DNA from: Opisthocomus hoazin
Lineage: Eukaryota; Chordata; Aves; Opisthocomiformes; Opisthocomidae
Length of the DNA: 64,000 bases
Assembly (NCBI RefSeq): GCF_030867145.1
Contig: NC_134433.1
Location: 9,809,216-9,873,215 of the forward strand
Direction of reading: 5' to 3'
In this document: in pieces, positions 34,801 to 44,600 of the stretch
How the letters are laid out: each line of letters begins with the position of its first letter
Numbering within the stretch: the stretch's first letter is position 1
Notes under the pieces: generated by a model
Seen by the model: the letters and a program-made list of their open reading frames with translations, nothing else
Told to the model about the DNA's origin: nothing
Database searches by the model: none
Made by a program: the position numbers and the translations under genes

Positions 34801-35519
34801 TCACATGAACCCAGGAGGGACTGATCCCTGGGGTTCCTCCACCGATCCCCTCCCTAAAGCTGTGCCTGTGCCGGTGTGTGTGGCTCTGGAGATGCGCCAA
34901 GGTGGGTGTTATCACGTGGAGGGTGGGCAAGGAGGACCACGCAGCAGCAGGGCTGTGCCACGGTGACCTGCGTGTCCCCAGCTGTGGGTGTCAGTCCCCT
35001 GGCTTGGGCAGGAGACAAGCAGAGAGGTCTGCGGGTCTCTGTGCTATGCTGGGAGAGGGTGGGCGAGGAGGGTTGGGAAAGGACAGGGTCAAGGATGGAG
35101 AGGGCAAGCAAGGGCGAGGGTGGGCTTGGGAAGGGGACAGTGAGGGAGAAGGGGGTTGAGCCCCCAGGCAGCATCGGAGGGGTCAAGCTCCTGTCTCTCT
35201 TGCAGATGCCGGCCCCCCACCAGCCCTCGTGCCGCAGCCGCCGGGCTGCCGGGTCGACCTGCCGCCTCCGCACTACTTCTGCAGCACAGCACCCGCCGGC
35301 CCACCAGCCCCGCCACCCACCGAGGGGGTGGCTGTGGCCCCTGCTGCCACCGTTCCTGCACCCTACCATCGCCTGGAGGGTGCCCTGGGCCCCCGGAGCC
35401 GCAGCGACAGCGTTGAGCGCCGGCCGGAGCCCCCCGCCACCAGCGCCGAGGACTACCACGAGGCTGACGGTGCCCGGAGCCGGACCCGGGCGGTGGAAAA
35501 CCAATATTCCTTCTACTGA
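21982..35519 (+). CDS. SH2B2: SH2B adapter protein 2 (APS), 8 coding exons, 670 aa
   Basis: SH2B2 is a cytoplasmic and membrane-recruited adaptor. It binds activated insulin receptor, Trk, JAK2 and other tyrosine kinases through its SH2 domain, and recruits CBL. The coding sequence joins 21982-22842, 26014-26115, 30373-30464, 32651-32745, 33261-33443, 33558-33751, 34545-34716 and 35206-35519. All introns are GT-AG and the frame stays open throughout. Residues 1-75 form the phenylalanine-zipper dimerisation region, with Phe at 20, 32, 36, 39, 55, 59, 63 and 67. The PH domain spans about 232-351. The SH2 domain spans about 461-562, with the phosphotyrosine-binding Arg489 in FVIRQSE. The C-terminus NQYSFY carries the conserved tyrosine (Tyr667) that recruits CBL in the family. 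Human SH2B2 is about 632 aa. The start chosen matches the family start MNG; the frame is open further upstream but crosses the splice acceptor at 21955. Confidence 0.95.
22843..26013 (+). other. SH2B2: SH2B2 intron between coding exons 1 and 2
   Basis: 3.2 kb with gtaagt donor and ccag acceptor. I see no other gene. It contains a short (ATT)n run near 23,525-23,540 and T-rich tracts near 25,845 and 25,960 close to the acceptor. Confidence 0.85.
26014..26115 (+). CDS. SH2B2: SH2B2 coding exon 2 (PH domain middle)
   Basis: 34 codons (residues 288-321) encode the [20 protein letters not shown] segment of the PH domain and end at NTFVLK|gtgagg. A strong T-rich tract precedes the acceptor. Phase is 0 on both sides. 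Confidence 0.95.
26116..30372 (+). other. SH2B2: SH2B2 intron between coding exons 2 and 3, carries CR1 fragment
   Basis: 4.3 kb. The CR1 LINE fragment lies at 28,536-29,002. The stretch 27,380-27,770 reads as diffuse open frames on the - strand without family matches I can name, possibly an old degraded repeat. At 27,731-27,764 there is a small direct duplication of a TTAACCATTGATAAC-like unit. Confidence 0.8.
28536..29002 (+). mobile_element. CR1-type LINE, 3' fragment (5'-truncated)
   Basis: The + strand translation contains [20 protein letters not shown], then [40 protein letters not shown] and [20 protein letters not shown]. This is the well-known C-terminus of the avian CR1 ORF2 polyprotein. 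The element ends at GTTCTGTGATTC, matching the short ATTCTRTG-type terminal repeats that close CR1 elements. No reverse-transcriptase motifs are present, so it is a typical 5'-truncated copy. It lies in the same orientation as SH2B2 transcription, inside an intron. Confidence 0.9.
30373..30464 (+). CDS. SH2B2: SH2B2 coding exon 3 (PH domain C-terminal helix)
   Basis: 30 codons plus two bases (residues 322-352) encode [20 protein letters not shown] and the following WVADIQDC segment, the last strand and C-terminal helix of the PH domain. The donor is CGG|gtaagg. The codon for Gly352 is split with the next exon. Confidence 0.95.
30465..32650 (+). other. SH2B2: SH2B2 intron between coding exons 3 and 4
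   Basis: 2.2 kb, GT-AG. Apart from the two small duplications (30,820-30,862, and a GCAAATAATAATGA unit repeated at about 31,610-31,647) I see nothing notable. Confidence 0.85.
30820..30862. repeat. Short direct duplication, about 21-bp unit
   Basis: CCAGCATCCATGGTATATTTA occurs twice in immediate succession, with minor change at the ends. It lies in the SH2B2 intron between coding exons 3 and 4. Confidence 0.8.
32651..32745 (+). CDS. SH2B2: SH2B2 coding exon 4 (inter-domain linker, Cys-rich)
   Basis: Residues 352-384 include the conserved cysteine-containing linker (SCSCEFL near 374-380). The acceptor is CTCCCCCCAG ending at 32650 and the donor is ACG|gtgagg. This linker corresponds to the human GDSEEDTELSC region. 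Confidence 0.92.
33261..33443 (+). CDS. SH2B2: SH2B2 coding exon 5 (linker before SH2)
   Basis: Residues 384-445 form a proline- and threonine-rich linker ending in the conserved [15 protein letters not shown] block. The acceptor is TTCCCTTCCAG and the donor is CAG|gtaccg. The short intron that follows (33444-33557, 114 bp) keeps the frame. Confidence 0.93.
33558..33751 (+). CDS. SH2B2: SH2B2 coding exon 6 (N-terminal half of SH2 domain)
   Basis: Residues 445-509 contain an acidic stretch, then [32 protein letters not shown] and NFQGKAK. Arg489 of FVIRQSE is the phosphotyrosine-binding arginine of SH2 domains. Phase is 0 at the donor AAG|gtgggt. Confidence 0.96.
34545..34716 (+). CDS. SH2B2: SH2B2 coding exon 7 (C-terminal half of SH2 domain)
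   Basis: Residues 510-567 start [20 protein letters not shown], continue through [16 protein letters not shown], and end in [14 protein letters not shown]. The acceptor is CCCTTGCAG ending at 34544 and the donor is CCG|gtaggt. Confidence 0.96.
35206..35519 (+). CDS. SH2B2: SH2B2 coding exon 8 (proline-rich tail and CBL-recruiting C-terminus)
   Basis: Residues 567-670 form a proline-rich, low-complexity tail containing RSRSDSVE and ending [10 protein letters not shown], followed by TGA at 35517-35519. The C-terminal block is essentially identical to mammalian APS, where phosphorylation of the first tyrosine of YSFY recruits CBL. Confidence 0.95.
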
Positions 35520-37985
35520 TCCCCCCATGCCCAGGGGCTGGATGGTGGGGGGATGCGGGACACCCGTACCCCTCACTGCTGCACCAGCCTCACTGCCTCC
35601 TCCTGCCACCAGCAGCAACCCAGCCGCAATGTCCTTCTTGCTCCCTGCTGCTTCTGGGAGCTGTGTGAGCGGCGGGCAATGTCCTGGCTGGACCCGGCGT
35701 CAGCCCTGAGGTTAGGGCAGCGCCGGGGTTTTGGGAGGCTGAAAGTGTCAGTGCCATTTCAGAGCTTGCAGCCTCTTCCCTTTGCCTCTGGACCAAGAGC
35801 TCTCCTGGGGCTGAGCTGGGCAAACTGCTTCTCCTCCCTGGGGATGTCCCCTCTGGGATGGCAGCACAAAGCTGTGATGGGCTCCTTCCTCCAGCCAAAG
35901 CACCTCGGCACGTCCCCTCTGGGGTGAGAGCCCAGCGTGGCCAACATCCCTTCTGGCACCATCGCCCTGCAAGCCAGCTGCCGAGCGGCTCTGGCATTTC
36001 GGGATGACAGTGGAAGTGGCAGACCCCCGCGCAGAGGCTCTTCTCGCACACGCAGATCCGTGTGCCCGAGAGGGCACTGCTCCGGAGGCCTGAGGGTTTA
36101 TCCAGGCTGGCTTTCAGGCTCCCGCTGGGGCACATGTTTGCCACCCTCTGCCAGGAGAAGGTTTTTCCAAAGCTTAATGCAGCGCATTTGAGGAAGGTTT
36201 TTTCCTGCTGTCCTACTATTTCTGTATCTTTGTCCTTTTTCTTGTTGCTGTACCTACGGAAAGGCCCTGGTTAACCCCTTTCTTCCTCCCTCTCCTCTTT
36301 GCTTTTTCCAAACCCAAGGTCTCTGCAAGGGCATCATCTCAGCCTTCTGCCTTCTCTCTGCCGCAGCTAGGCAATATTTTCCATTTCTCAAGGCAAACCT
36401 TGAAAAATATGACAACACCACCGCTTTGCATCAGTTGTTCGTCCTTCGGGATGTCTTTGGGGGGGTGCAGACGGAGGCCAGGGGCTGTGTCCAGAGGTGA
36501 GGGACAGCCTCGCCCTGCAGGTGCTTGGCTGGGCTCCCGGGATTGAAAACACTACACATCTTCAGTAGATGCTGTTGAAGGGTTGTTGTTTGTTTTTTGT
36601 TTTTTTTTCTTGGAGAAGTAGAAGTGTCCAGGATGAGCAAAAGGAATGGGACTGCTGCCAGGCGGGTGAACAGCCAGCTGACACGGTGGGGCCAGGCCAG
36701 GCTGACTGCAGCGGCAGGCAGGATTGCCCTTGCTGGTGGCTGAAGTCCCTCCTTGGCAGATGTAAAACCCTGCCAGCAACGGCTGTAGCGGCACTGCTGC
36801 CCGGAAGGACCAGGCACTGCAGGTCACCCGTCTTGGTGGCTTTCTGATAGCCCAGCGCAGCCACATGCATCTACAGGAGAAAAAGGAGGTTCCCCCAATG
36901 GAGGTGAGCCCTGGAAGAGAGCATAGAGCAGAAGCCCGCTGTGGCCAGATGTGCACTGTGATGTTGATGCTTTTCCTACAGGTCACTGGAGCCCTTAGGG
37001 TGGTTTTACAGGCCAGGCTGCTTCCCAGGATTGTATGCCTCGTGGGAGGTGGGAGACCCTCCGAAAGGGCAGCTTTGCTTGCGAAGTGCTTGCACGTCCC
37101 TCTTGGTTCGCCTCACACAGCTTGTCTTCCCCATCACCGGGACTCCTGGCTCTCGTGTGGCTGCCAGGCCTGGGTGACAGCGCTAGCAGGACCTGAGCGA
37201 GGTGGTTTTGAAGTGTCTGGGTAGGTCTCCAGGTAGAGCAGACCCCACCATACCCAGCTAGAAGTTACCACTTAGTGCAAAGAGAGGTACGAGCCAAGCC
37301 ACAACCTAGCTGAAAACCCCCTGAACTTGCCTGGAGTTTTGGGTTGGGTCAAATTGGGTTTTTTAGGTGCCTTCTTTCCTGAGCTAGCAAAGCATCTCCT
37401 CAGTGCTGGAGTCACTTCTCTCCCCACTTCAAGAGGGCTGGGAAGGTGTCTCCAAGGCTTGTTACCTCCTCCTGCAATGTGAGAGCTGCCTTTCTGGCCC
37501 AGGGGTGCGTGAGATGAGGGCTGGTGAATCTCGTTCCTGCAGCAAATGCCACCTTCTCCCCAAACACATGGCCCTTCAGAGGGCAGCGGGAGCAGTTTGC
37601 TCTGGCGGGGGTATTTCTCTTTCCTCAGCACAGCTAAAACCTAGCTCAGAGGAGCCCATGCAGCAGGGAGAGGCCACATGCTCTTGGTTGACGGGTTTAA
37701 CATAGATCTGCTTCGTTCACACACAGTGAATGAGGGGGGACCTCCGATGCGGCACGGACATCCTCACTCTTGTTCTTCACGGAGGTCCCAATGGGCCAGG
37801 TGGCTGTGGATGGGAGCACTGCCTTACAGACCTTCACATGTTGGCTGATTTTTTCACCTTCTGCATCACGGGACAGGAAAAGGAGGGGGGAGCAATGATC
37901 TGCAAGCAAAAATGTTAATTTGTAAATAGGGAAGAGTCTGGAAGAGTTTACTGTTCTGTAGAATAAATTAATTTTATTTAAAAAG
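35520..37985 (+). other. SH2B2: SH2B2 3'UTR (probable)
   Basis: This follows the stop codon. The first canonical AATAAA that I find downstream is at 37962-37967, so the 3'UTR is probably about 2.4 kb. No coding exon or repeat is recognisable in it apart from a poly-T tract near 36,600. Confidence 0.55.
37962..37967 (+). terminator. SH2B2: SH2B2 polyadenylation signal
   Basis: Canonical AATAAA in an AT-rich stretch, followed by T-rich sequence. It is the first one I find after the SH2B2 stop codon. Alternative, non-canonical signals closer to the stop are possible. Confidence 0.5.
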
Positions 37986-37989
37986 AAGG

Positions 37990-40900
37990 GGGGGGGCAAC
38001 ACTTGTTAAACAAATGGAGAACTCGAGTTCCAGTTTTGAAATAAAATCACTTGCAAAAAGGACAGCACATGAGCATGAGCTCGGGGCTTTGCTGGATTTG
38101 CTGCATAAAAAAGGAGAGAGAGGGAGGACACTGTCATGTCCTATGTGTGCAGACCTCGCTGCTGCCTGGAGGCAGCTGGGGCCAGGCTCAGACTGCCTCT
38201 GCCCAACGGAGTGCACCGAGAACAGAGGAGAGGGGTATTTTTCTCACTGTTGAATAGAAGGAGGTGGAGGACAGGTCCAGGCTGCACAGGGCAGGGTTTC
38301 CTCTCCTCCCAGTCTGTTATTTTCTTTGGGTTGTCACTGCTGCAAGCGGTAATGCCTCCATCCCCGAAGCAGCGCAGGTAATGGTGCCTGAGCAGCAGTG
38401 AAGATGGACCTGCCTTCCCAAAGGCCCATGCCAACATCTCCTGGCAGCCGAGCTCCCCGCAGCATGTCGTTCCCTCTCCTCTGCCTTTGTCTCTCCTGGG
38501 AGACAGTGCCTCACACCCTGCCGTTGTCTTGCTAGCGTGCTCTCTTCTGCTGAGGATCCCCCGGGAAAACTGGTACGTTGTCTCAGACGGTACTGTCACA
38601 GCTAAGCAGCGTGACAGACACGGCTTCCAGACGCAGCTAGCACATGGCTTTTGGGGGGGGGGAGTGTGGAGGGAGCTGCTCAGCTCTGTGATCAGGCCCA
38701 CGGTTGCACCATGAACCATTCACAAAAACATTCCCTTCCCAAAAGGCCCCAGAGCCTGTTCACTGGTCCTGGAGAGCTGATCCCTCAGGAGCTGGGGAGG
38801 TGACGGCCCCTCCGGAGGGACCCCTCCTTCACTGCCCCAAAGGCAGGCACTGAGGGCTGCTCCTCCTGCCTCACCGCAAGCCGTTCACACCTCGGCATAT
38901 TAGCAAATTGACTAATTAAGGCATTAATCTTGCTGGAAAACATGCTTTCCTTTCACAGGGTTCCTGGGAGGGCAGGGGCAGGACGCAACAGCCCTTTGCA
39001 TTTGATGAGATCTAGTTGTGGAACAGGGGGAAAGCAGCCTCAGCGCCTCGGCCGGGCTGGACTGCGTGCCAGCGATGCCCTCTGCGCGGGGACGGAGCAG
39101 GACTGGTCTGCAGGGGTGCTGGCACTCAGCTGCACCCTGGCAGGTCTATGAAGAGGGCGAAAAGGTGAAGGAATTTCAGCAGCGCAGCCTCCCACGTTTC
39201 TCATGGGTGTTTGAGCTGTCCACAGCTGCTCCTGCCTGCCTGACATGCAGGGTCTTTCTCAGCAAAGGCTTACAGTGCTTCTGGAAGGATCCTTTTGGTA
39301 GGAAAACTCCTCAGAACGCCTTTGCTCTGAAGCACAAATGAGCTGCTTGGATACAGCTCAGGGAGCTGAATGTTGTGTTCGGTTTGCACTGAACTATGAA
39401 AACACTTCCCTGTCCTAATGCAAACCCCCTGTCCCCAGTAAGCCCAGTTCTGCCCAGATCCCAGCCCAGCACTCTGATTTTGTGGGCTTTCTATTTTTTA
39501 ATAGCATGATGAAATACTTCCTTTTTTTTTTATGACCCAGGTAATAGTCTTGTCCCCCCTCCCCAGATACATCTTAAAAGTAACATGTGCATAATACACC
39601 AAGAGTCTGCACTAATTCCCTAGACTTGTAGTCTGAGGGTGAGATGCTCCCAGGTCTCTTTCCCCACCCTGTTTGCATGGGCTCTGTCGGACAACAGGCG
39701 ACTGCCTGCTGCTTCCCAGGGCTGTCAGTTGTCGCTGGCACAAGCCCTGCCTTGGGCAAGAGAATCGAGCTGCCCAGCTGCTCCCCGCAGCCCTCAGGCT
39801 GTCGCAGTGCCTGCAGGCACGGCTGCCGGTCTGCCTTGCTCTCGCGGGGACTGGCACGAGAGCGCTGAGACCTGACAGCTCATCACTCACACCCCCGCTT
39901 TTGGAAGCTGTGTTTTGGAGAGGTGGCCATGGCAGCAAGGAGGGAGAAAGAAGGTGACACCTTACAGGCTAGTGAGCTAAACTGGCCTGTGTTGTGCTCA
40001 GGACTCAGCAGAGCAGAGGGAAGAGGAAATTCAATCGATTTGGGGCAACTCTGCTTCTAAAAGCCATTCTGCAGTGACCAAGAGGGGACAGGGGCAAGTA
40101 CGTGCCCCAGCCTCCGCAAAGGGAGCTGTGTCCCTGGTAGGGGCTGAGTACAGGCTGGCACTATCTGTTTTCCATCCCGGTGGGCTGAAGCGGACCCAAG
40201 GCTGGGAGAGCTGCCGGCACAGGAGCTCGTGAGCTGGCAGACAGCATGGGGGAAGCTGTTTGTGTGGCTCCAGCCAGGGCTGCGACTGCAAGGACGCCTT
40301 CCAGGGCCAGCGCGGCCAGCTGGGAACTCAGCCAACACTAAATTCACACCATTCTTTTACAAATCAGGTTGGTAAGACAAACACGAGACATAAACTAGTG
40401 CGATTTCCATAGCAACCTCAGTAGAGCTTGAAAAGTCTTTTGTAAACATAGGGCTGAACCTGAGGATCAGCTCCAATTTTCTTCACGGAAGGGGGAAGAG
40501 CATGGGGGGCTTAATAAATTCAGGTCATACAAATGACCCATAAATCTCAGGAGGAACCATTCCCAACCTCTCCGTTCCCCTTTCTGTCACCCTCTCCACA
40601 TGCACAGCACGAAGCTGTCTGAAACTCGGAGCCCAGCTTGGGTAAGCTACCAACTTGGTCACTCCAGCTTATCTCCACGCACGACACAAAGGCTCGTGCC
40701 CCTCTTCCATTGCAGCTGACCTTTACCAGCTAATTCTCTGACGCACGCACGGCCCGAGCACATGCCATCCCATTTCTGTCGGGCCGCAGCAGCCCCACAA
40801 GCAATCTGGCTTGCGGAGGGAGCCTGTGTCGCAGCCAGCTCCGGCTCCTCTTTCCCCGCTCATGGCTTGCTCCGGCCCCATCGGACAAGCGTGGGTCCGG

Positions 40901-41000
40901 GCGTAGAAGCCCACAGCTGGTCCAGGCACCGCTCCTGCGAAGCCCAGGAGTGGATATGAGCGCAGACGGCACCGTGTCCCCCCGCCACTGGCCTGCAAGG
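37990..41000. other. Intergenic region between SH2B2 and PRKRIP1
   Basis: About 3 kb before the next CpG island. I see no coding exon, RNA gene or recognisable mobile element. Open frames here are short and lack domains. Confidence 0.6.
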
Positions 41001-41577
41001 CCGTGCCGTGGGAATGGCGCTGCCGTCCATCGCCGTCAGCGGACAATGCCCGCGGGCAGCGCTGGGGAATCACCCAAGTGACACGGACAGATGGCGGGGG
41101 CAGCCTGCCGCCGAGGCACCGGGCAGCCCCGCATCGCTGACGCCGTCACGGGGAAGGGATTTGGCAGGGCCGAGGGTTGCCAGGGCGAAACGCGCTGGGT
41201 TTTCACCCTCCTCGGGGCTCTGCTGCCGGGGCCGAGATGCCGGAGCTGCCCTGCGAACGGCCCCCGCGGGGGAGAACGTGGGTGGGGGGGCAGGAGAAAC
41301 CCGAGCTCCAGCACACGGGAAGCGGGGCACACCGCTGCGGCAGGAGCCGGCTTCAGCCCCCGCCAAGGCCGCTCCGGGGCCCGCGGCCACCCCCCGGCCG
41401 CTGCCCGCTTTCCCCTGCCGGCCGCCGGGGACTGTTGGCCCGCCACACGCCCGCTTCCCCGCAGCAGCCCCTCACGCACCACGCCGCCCCCTCAGCTCCC
41501 CTAAGCCCCGCCCCGCAGCGCGGGCGAGTCGTGCGCTGTGACGTGCCGGCGGGGCGGGGCGCGGCGGCGGGTGGAAG

Positions 41578-41697
41578 ATGGCGGCTCCCTCGGCCCCGCG
41601 GCCGCCCCGGCCCCGCAAGGAGCCGCAGCCGCTCGTCATCCCGCGGAGCGCAGCGGAGGAGCAGCGCCTCCGCCTCGAGCGGCTGATGAGGAACCCG
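41578..41697 (+). CDS. PRKRIP1: PRKRIP1 coding exon 1
   Basis: 40 codons from [16 protein letters not shown] to LERLMRNP, phase 0. The donor is CCG|gtgagg. The intron begins directly with the motif that is repeated in the minisatellite that follows. Confidence 0.96.
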
Positions 41698-44600
41698 GTG
41701 AGGGGACGGGGGGCCGGTGCCGAGCCCCCACGGCGTGTCTGGGGGAGAGGGGCCCGCCCCGCCCTGCCTCCCGCCCCGCTCCGTGAGGGGAGGCGGACCG
41801 AGCCCCCGCTTCCCCTGCCGCGGGCTCTGTGAGGGGAGAGGGGCCGCACCACCACTCCCCCCCCGGGTTCGTGAGGGGAGAGGGACGGAGCCTCATCTCC
41901 CTCAGGCTCTGTGAGGGGAGAGGGGCCGCACCGCCCCCCCGCCCCCGGGCTCTGTGAGGGGAGAGGGGCCGCCCCCCGCCGCCCCCGGGCTCTGTCAGGG
42001 GAGAGGGGCCGACCCCCTGCTTCCTCCGCTCCCATTTTCTGAGAGGAGAGGGAAGGAGCCCCTGGGCTCTGTGAGGGGAGAGGAGCTGAACCCCCCTTCC
42101 TCCTCCCCGGGTCCATGAGGGGAGCGGGACTGACAGCCCCCACACACACCGGCTTGCCTTGAGGGGAGAGGGACCCCTCTTCCCCAGGGCACCGTGAGGG
42201 GAGAGGCCCTCTCTGGGGACCCCGGGGGCGGGACTGGCCCCTCAGCGCTCTGCCCGCTGGTTTTAACTGGGGGCGGGAGCGTGGCCCCGGTTTCTGTGTT
42301 TTGATCCTGCGGAGGAGGTTTGCTGGGTGGAGACTCTCGCCCTCCCTCTGGGTGTGCTGGAGGAAGCCGAGACCGCGTTCTTCCTCTGACCTTGCACCAT
42401 GTGTTCTCCCTTCCCTGGTCCTCCCTGTCCTCCATAGACCTGGCATGGAAGGCGCACAAATGTCTTTCATTGCTTCCCAGGCTACCAGTAGTGGGAGTAT
42501 ACTCGGTTTCTGCGAGCGGAGGTGCTGCCTTGCTTCCTTCTAGTCCCCATACCGAAAAGAAGCACAGATGCTCCTAATCCTCCTGGGTTCTGCTGACCTG
42601 CAGGCCTGAATGCGAGGGAAGGAGAGGATACGCTCCGGTTCTCGTGTTCTGCCTGCTCCTAATCCCTATGCATGAAGAAATCACTACAGCCGTGCTCCTT
42701 CTGAGATCTGTCAGCTGATGGAAGAGGCTGTGGTCAGACATACACCGCCTTTCAACAGTGTGCTAAAATTGCAGGCGTTGCTCCTAGCGGATACTGATGA
42801 CCGGTTGGTTTGTTCTTGCAGGAAAAGACTGTACCAATTCCTGAAAAACTGAACGAATGGGCGCCACGACCTCCCCCGGAGTTCGTTAGAGATGTGATGG
42901 GTAAAGATACTGTTCTTCAGATAACTCTAGGGTCAGAAACTTAGAAAAGTGCTCAACAGAAAAGGCGGTTTTCTGTTGTTGCCCATTTTGCTGGAGAGGA
43001 GAGGTATGAAATGTGCTTCAGGAGTTGCTTTTCCAAGTTTTGTGTGGTTCTCGGGTTCCACTTTTCTGCTTGTTGTCAGAACGCAAAGCGACCAATGCCC
43101 GTGGAGTGCATGCAGTGAAATAAGCTGCTGCTCTGGTGATGGCAGGTAAATGACGATGAGTAAATCTGACCTTTCCACCGATCTGAGAGTGCTCTGGAAA
43201 CTAAAAATTATGAAATCCCTCTTTTGACTGCTTTGAGTCTGAATCTCAAGCAGTGAGAAGCAGCCATGTGCAGCGGATACGATTGTAGGTGGTCAGGTAG
43301 GAAGCTGTCAGCTGTGCAAAGAACCTGACCCAAAAATTCTGCTTATGCTTTACTTGTACCTGCAGGAATTAAATGTAGTAGTTGTGGTAGAAGTTTCATC
43401 TGCGTGTAGAAGTCCTGTTTTTCTGTGGGACCTTCGTCCTTATTAATGATCATTTCTAGAGGCTGACGTGTTCTTATTTCAGAATAATTGATCTTAGACT
43501 AAAGCTTTTACACGCTTCTGAATAAACTGTTCTGTTTATTGTATTTCCCTCATGGCTTTTTCAAATAGCTTTGCCGTGTGCTTGAGTTGAACTGTCTTAT
43601 TTTTCTGGGAGCACCTGACATGCTGGGACTCTGTTGGTGTCAGGAGCACCCCTATTGCAGTCCCAGCTGCCATGTTTTAATTACTAGGTGTCTTCTTTGA
43701 GGCATGTCTTTGTGTGCTTTGCATTGAGAAATGGCTCAGGAAAGAGGAAGAGAATGGAGTGTGAAGTTGAAAGCTCCTGTGAGACTTCAGCACGCAGACT
43801 GATGCCAGTAAGAGAGAGCTATAGGGATTTCATTTATGAAGAAACGGTCAAAAACTGTCAGTGGTACCTGTCTTGTATGGGAAAGTATAATATGGTGGGG
43901 TTTATCGCCTTTCTGTTGACCTTTATTTTTGATATGAGATGCTGAAATTTAGTGAGAAGCAGCCTCAGTAGGATGTTTTATCTCACCTCTGCTGATAAGA
44001 GGATGGGGTGTGCATTTGATTTCTAGTTCTTTTACTACCTCCATGCCCAGCTAAGACTGGATTCTCTGTAGGGGAGTAATTGACCCGTAGAAACTGCAGC
44101 GAACCATAAGTGTATGGTTTTGCAGCTTGCTTTGGCTTTTGATTGTGAGTGATTTGAGCTTATATAGAATGGTGACAGACTCTGTGTGTTGTTAATAGAT
44201 TTTCATCTTGCAGTGCCCTTTCACGTGTGCTGTCCCTCAGCATCTAGCTGTAGTCATTTGTGAGCATCTGGTATACACTGTTTTCTAGCAGACTAACTCT
44301 TTCTTTATTGTAGGTTCCAGCGCTGGAGCTGGAAGTGGGGAGTTTCACGTGTACCGGCATCTTCGTCGGCGAGAGTACCAGAGGCAAGATTTCATGGATG
44401 CCATGGCTGAGAAGGTCAGCAGGACTCTTTATACTCTTTTTTTCCCCTGGCTATTTGATGTTCATTGCAAATCTTTTTTCTTTTAAAGTCATGTACAGAT
44501 AATTCATTTCCAAACCACCCCTTATCAGAGGGAAAATGTATAAATATGTGGTATGTGGCGTCTTTGTCAGTGCTAAAACATTTGGTGCTTTGTGTCAGAC

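Larger units (their letters stand above)
41000..42250 (+). promoter_or_regulatory. PRKRIP1: CpG island and PRKRIP1 promoter
   Basis: CpG-rich DNA surrounds the first exon. Just upstream of the start codon are a CRE/ATF-like TGACGTG at 41539-41545 and a GC box, GGGGCGGGGC, at 41551-41560, with no TATA box. The 5'UTR must therefore be short, as is usual for a housekeeping gene. Confidence 0.75.

Noticed and set aside
41472-42470. 332-codon - strand frame over PRKRIP1 exon 1 and its intron
   Set aside because: It is a translation of the minisatellite and CpG island on the wrong strand, with repetitive Pro-Leu-Ser composition.
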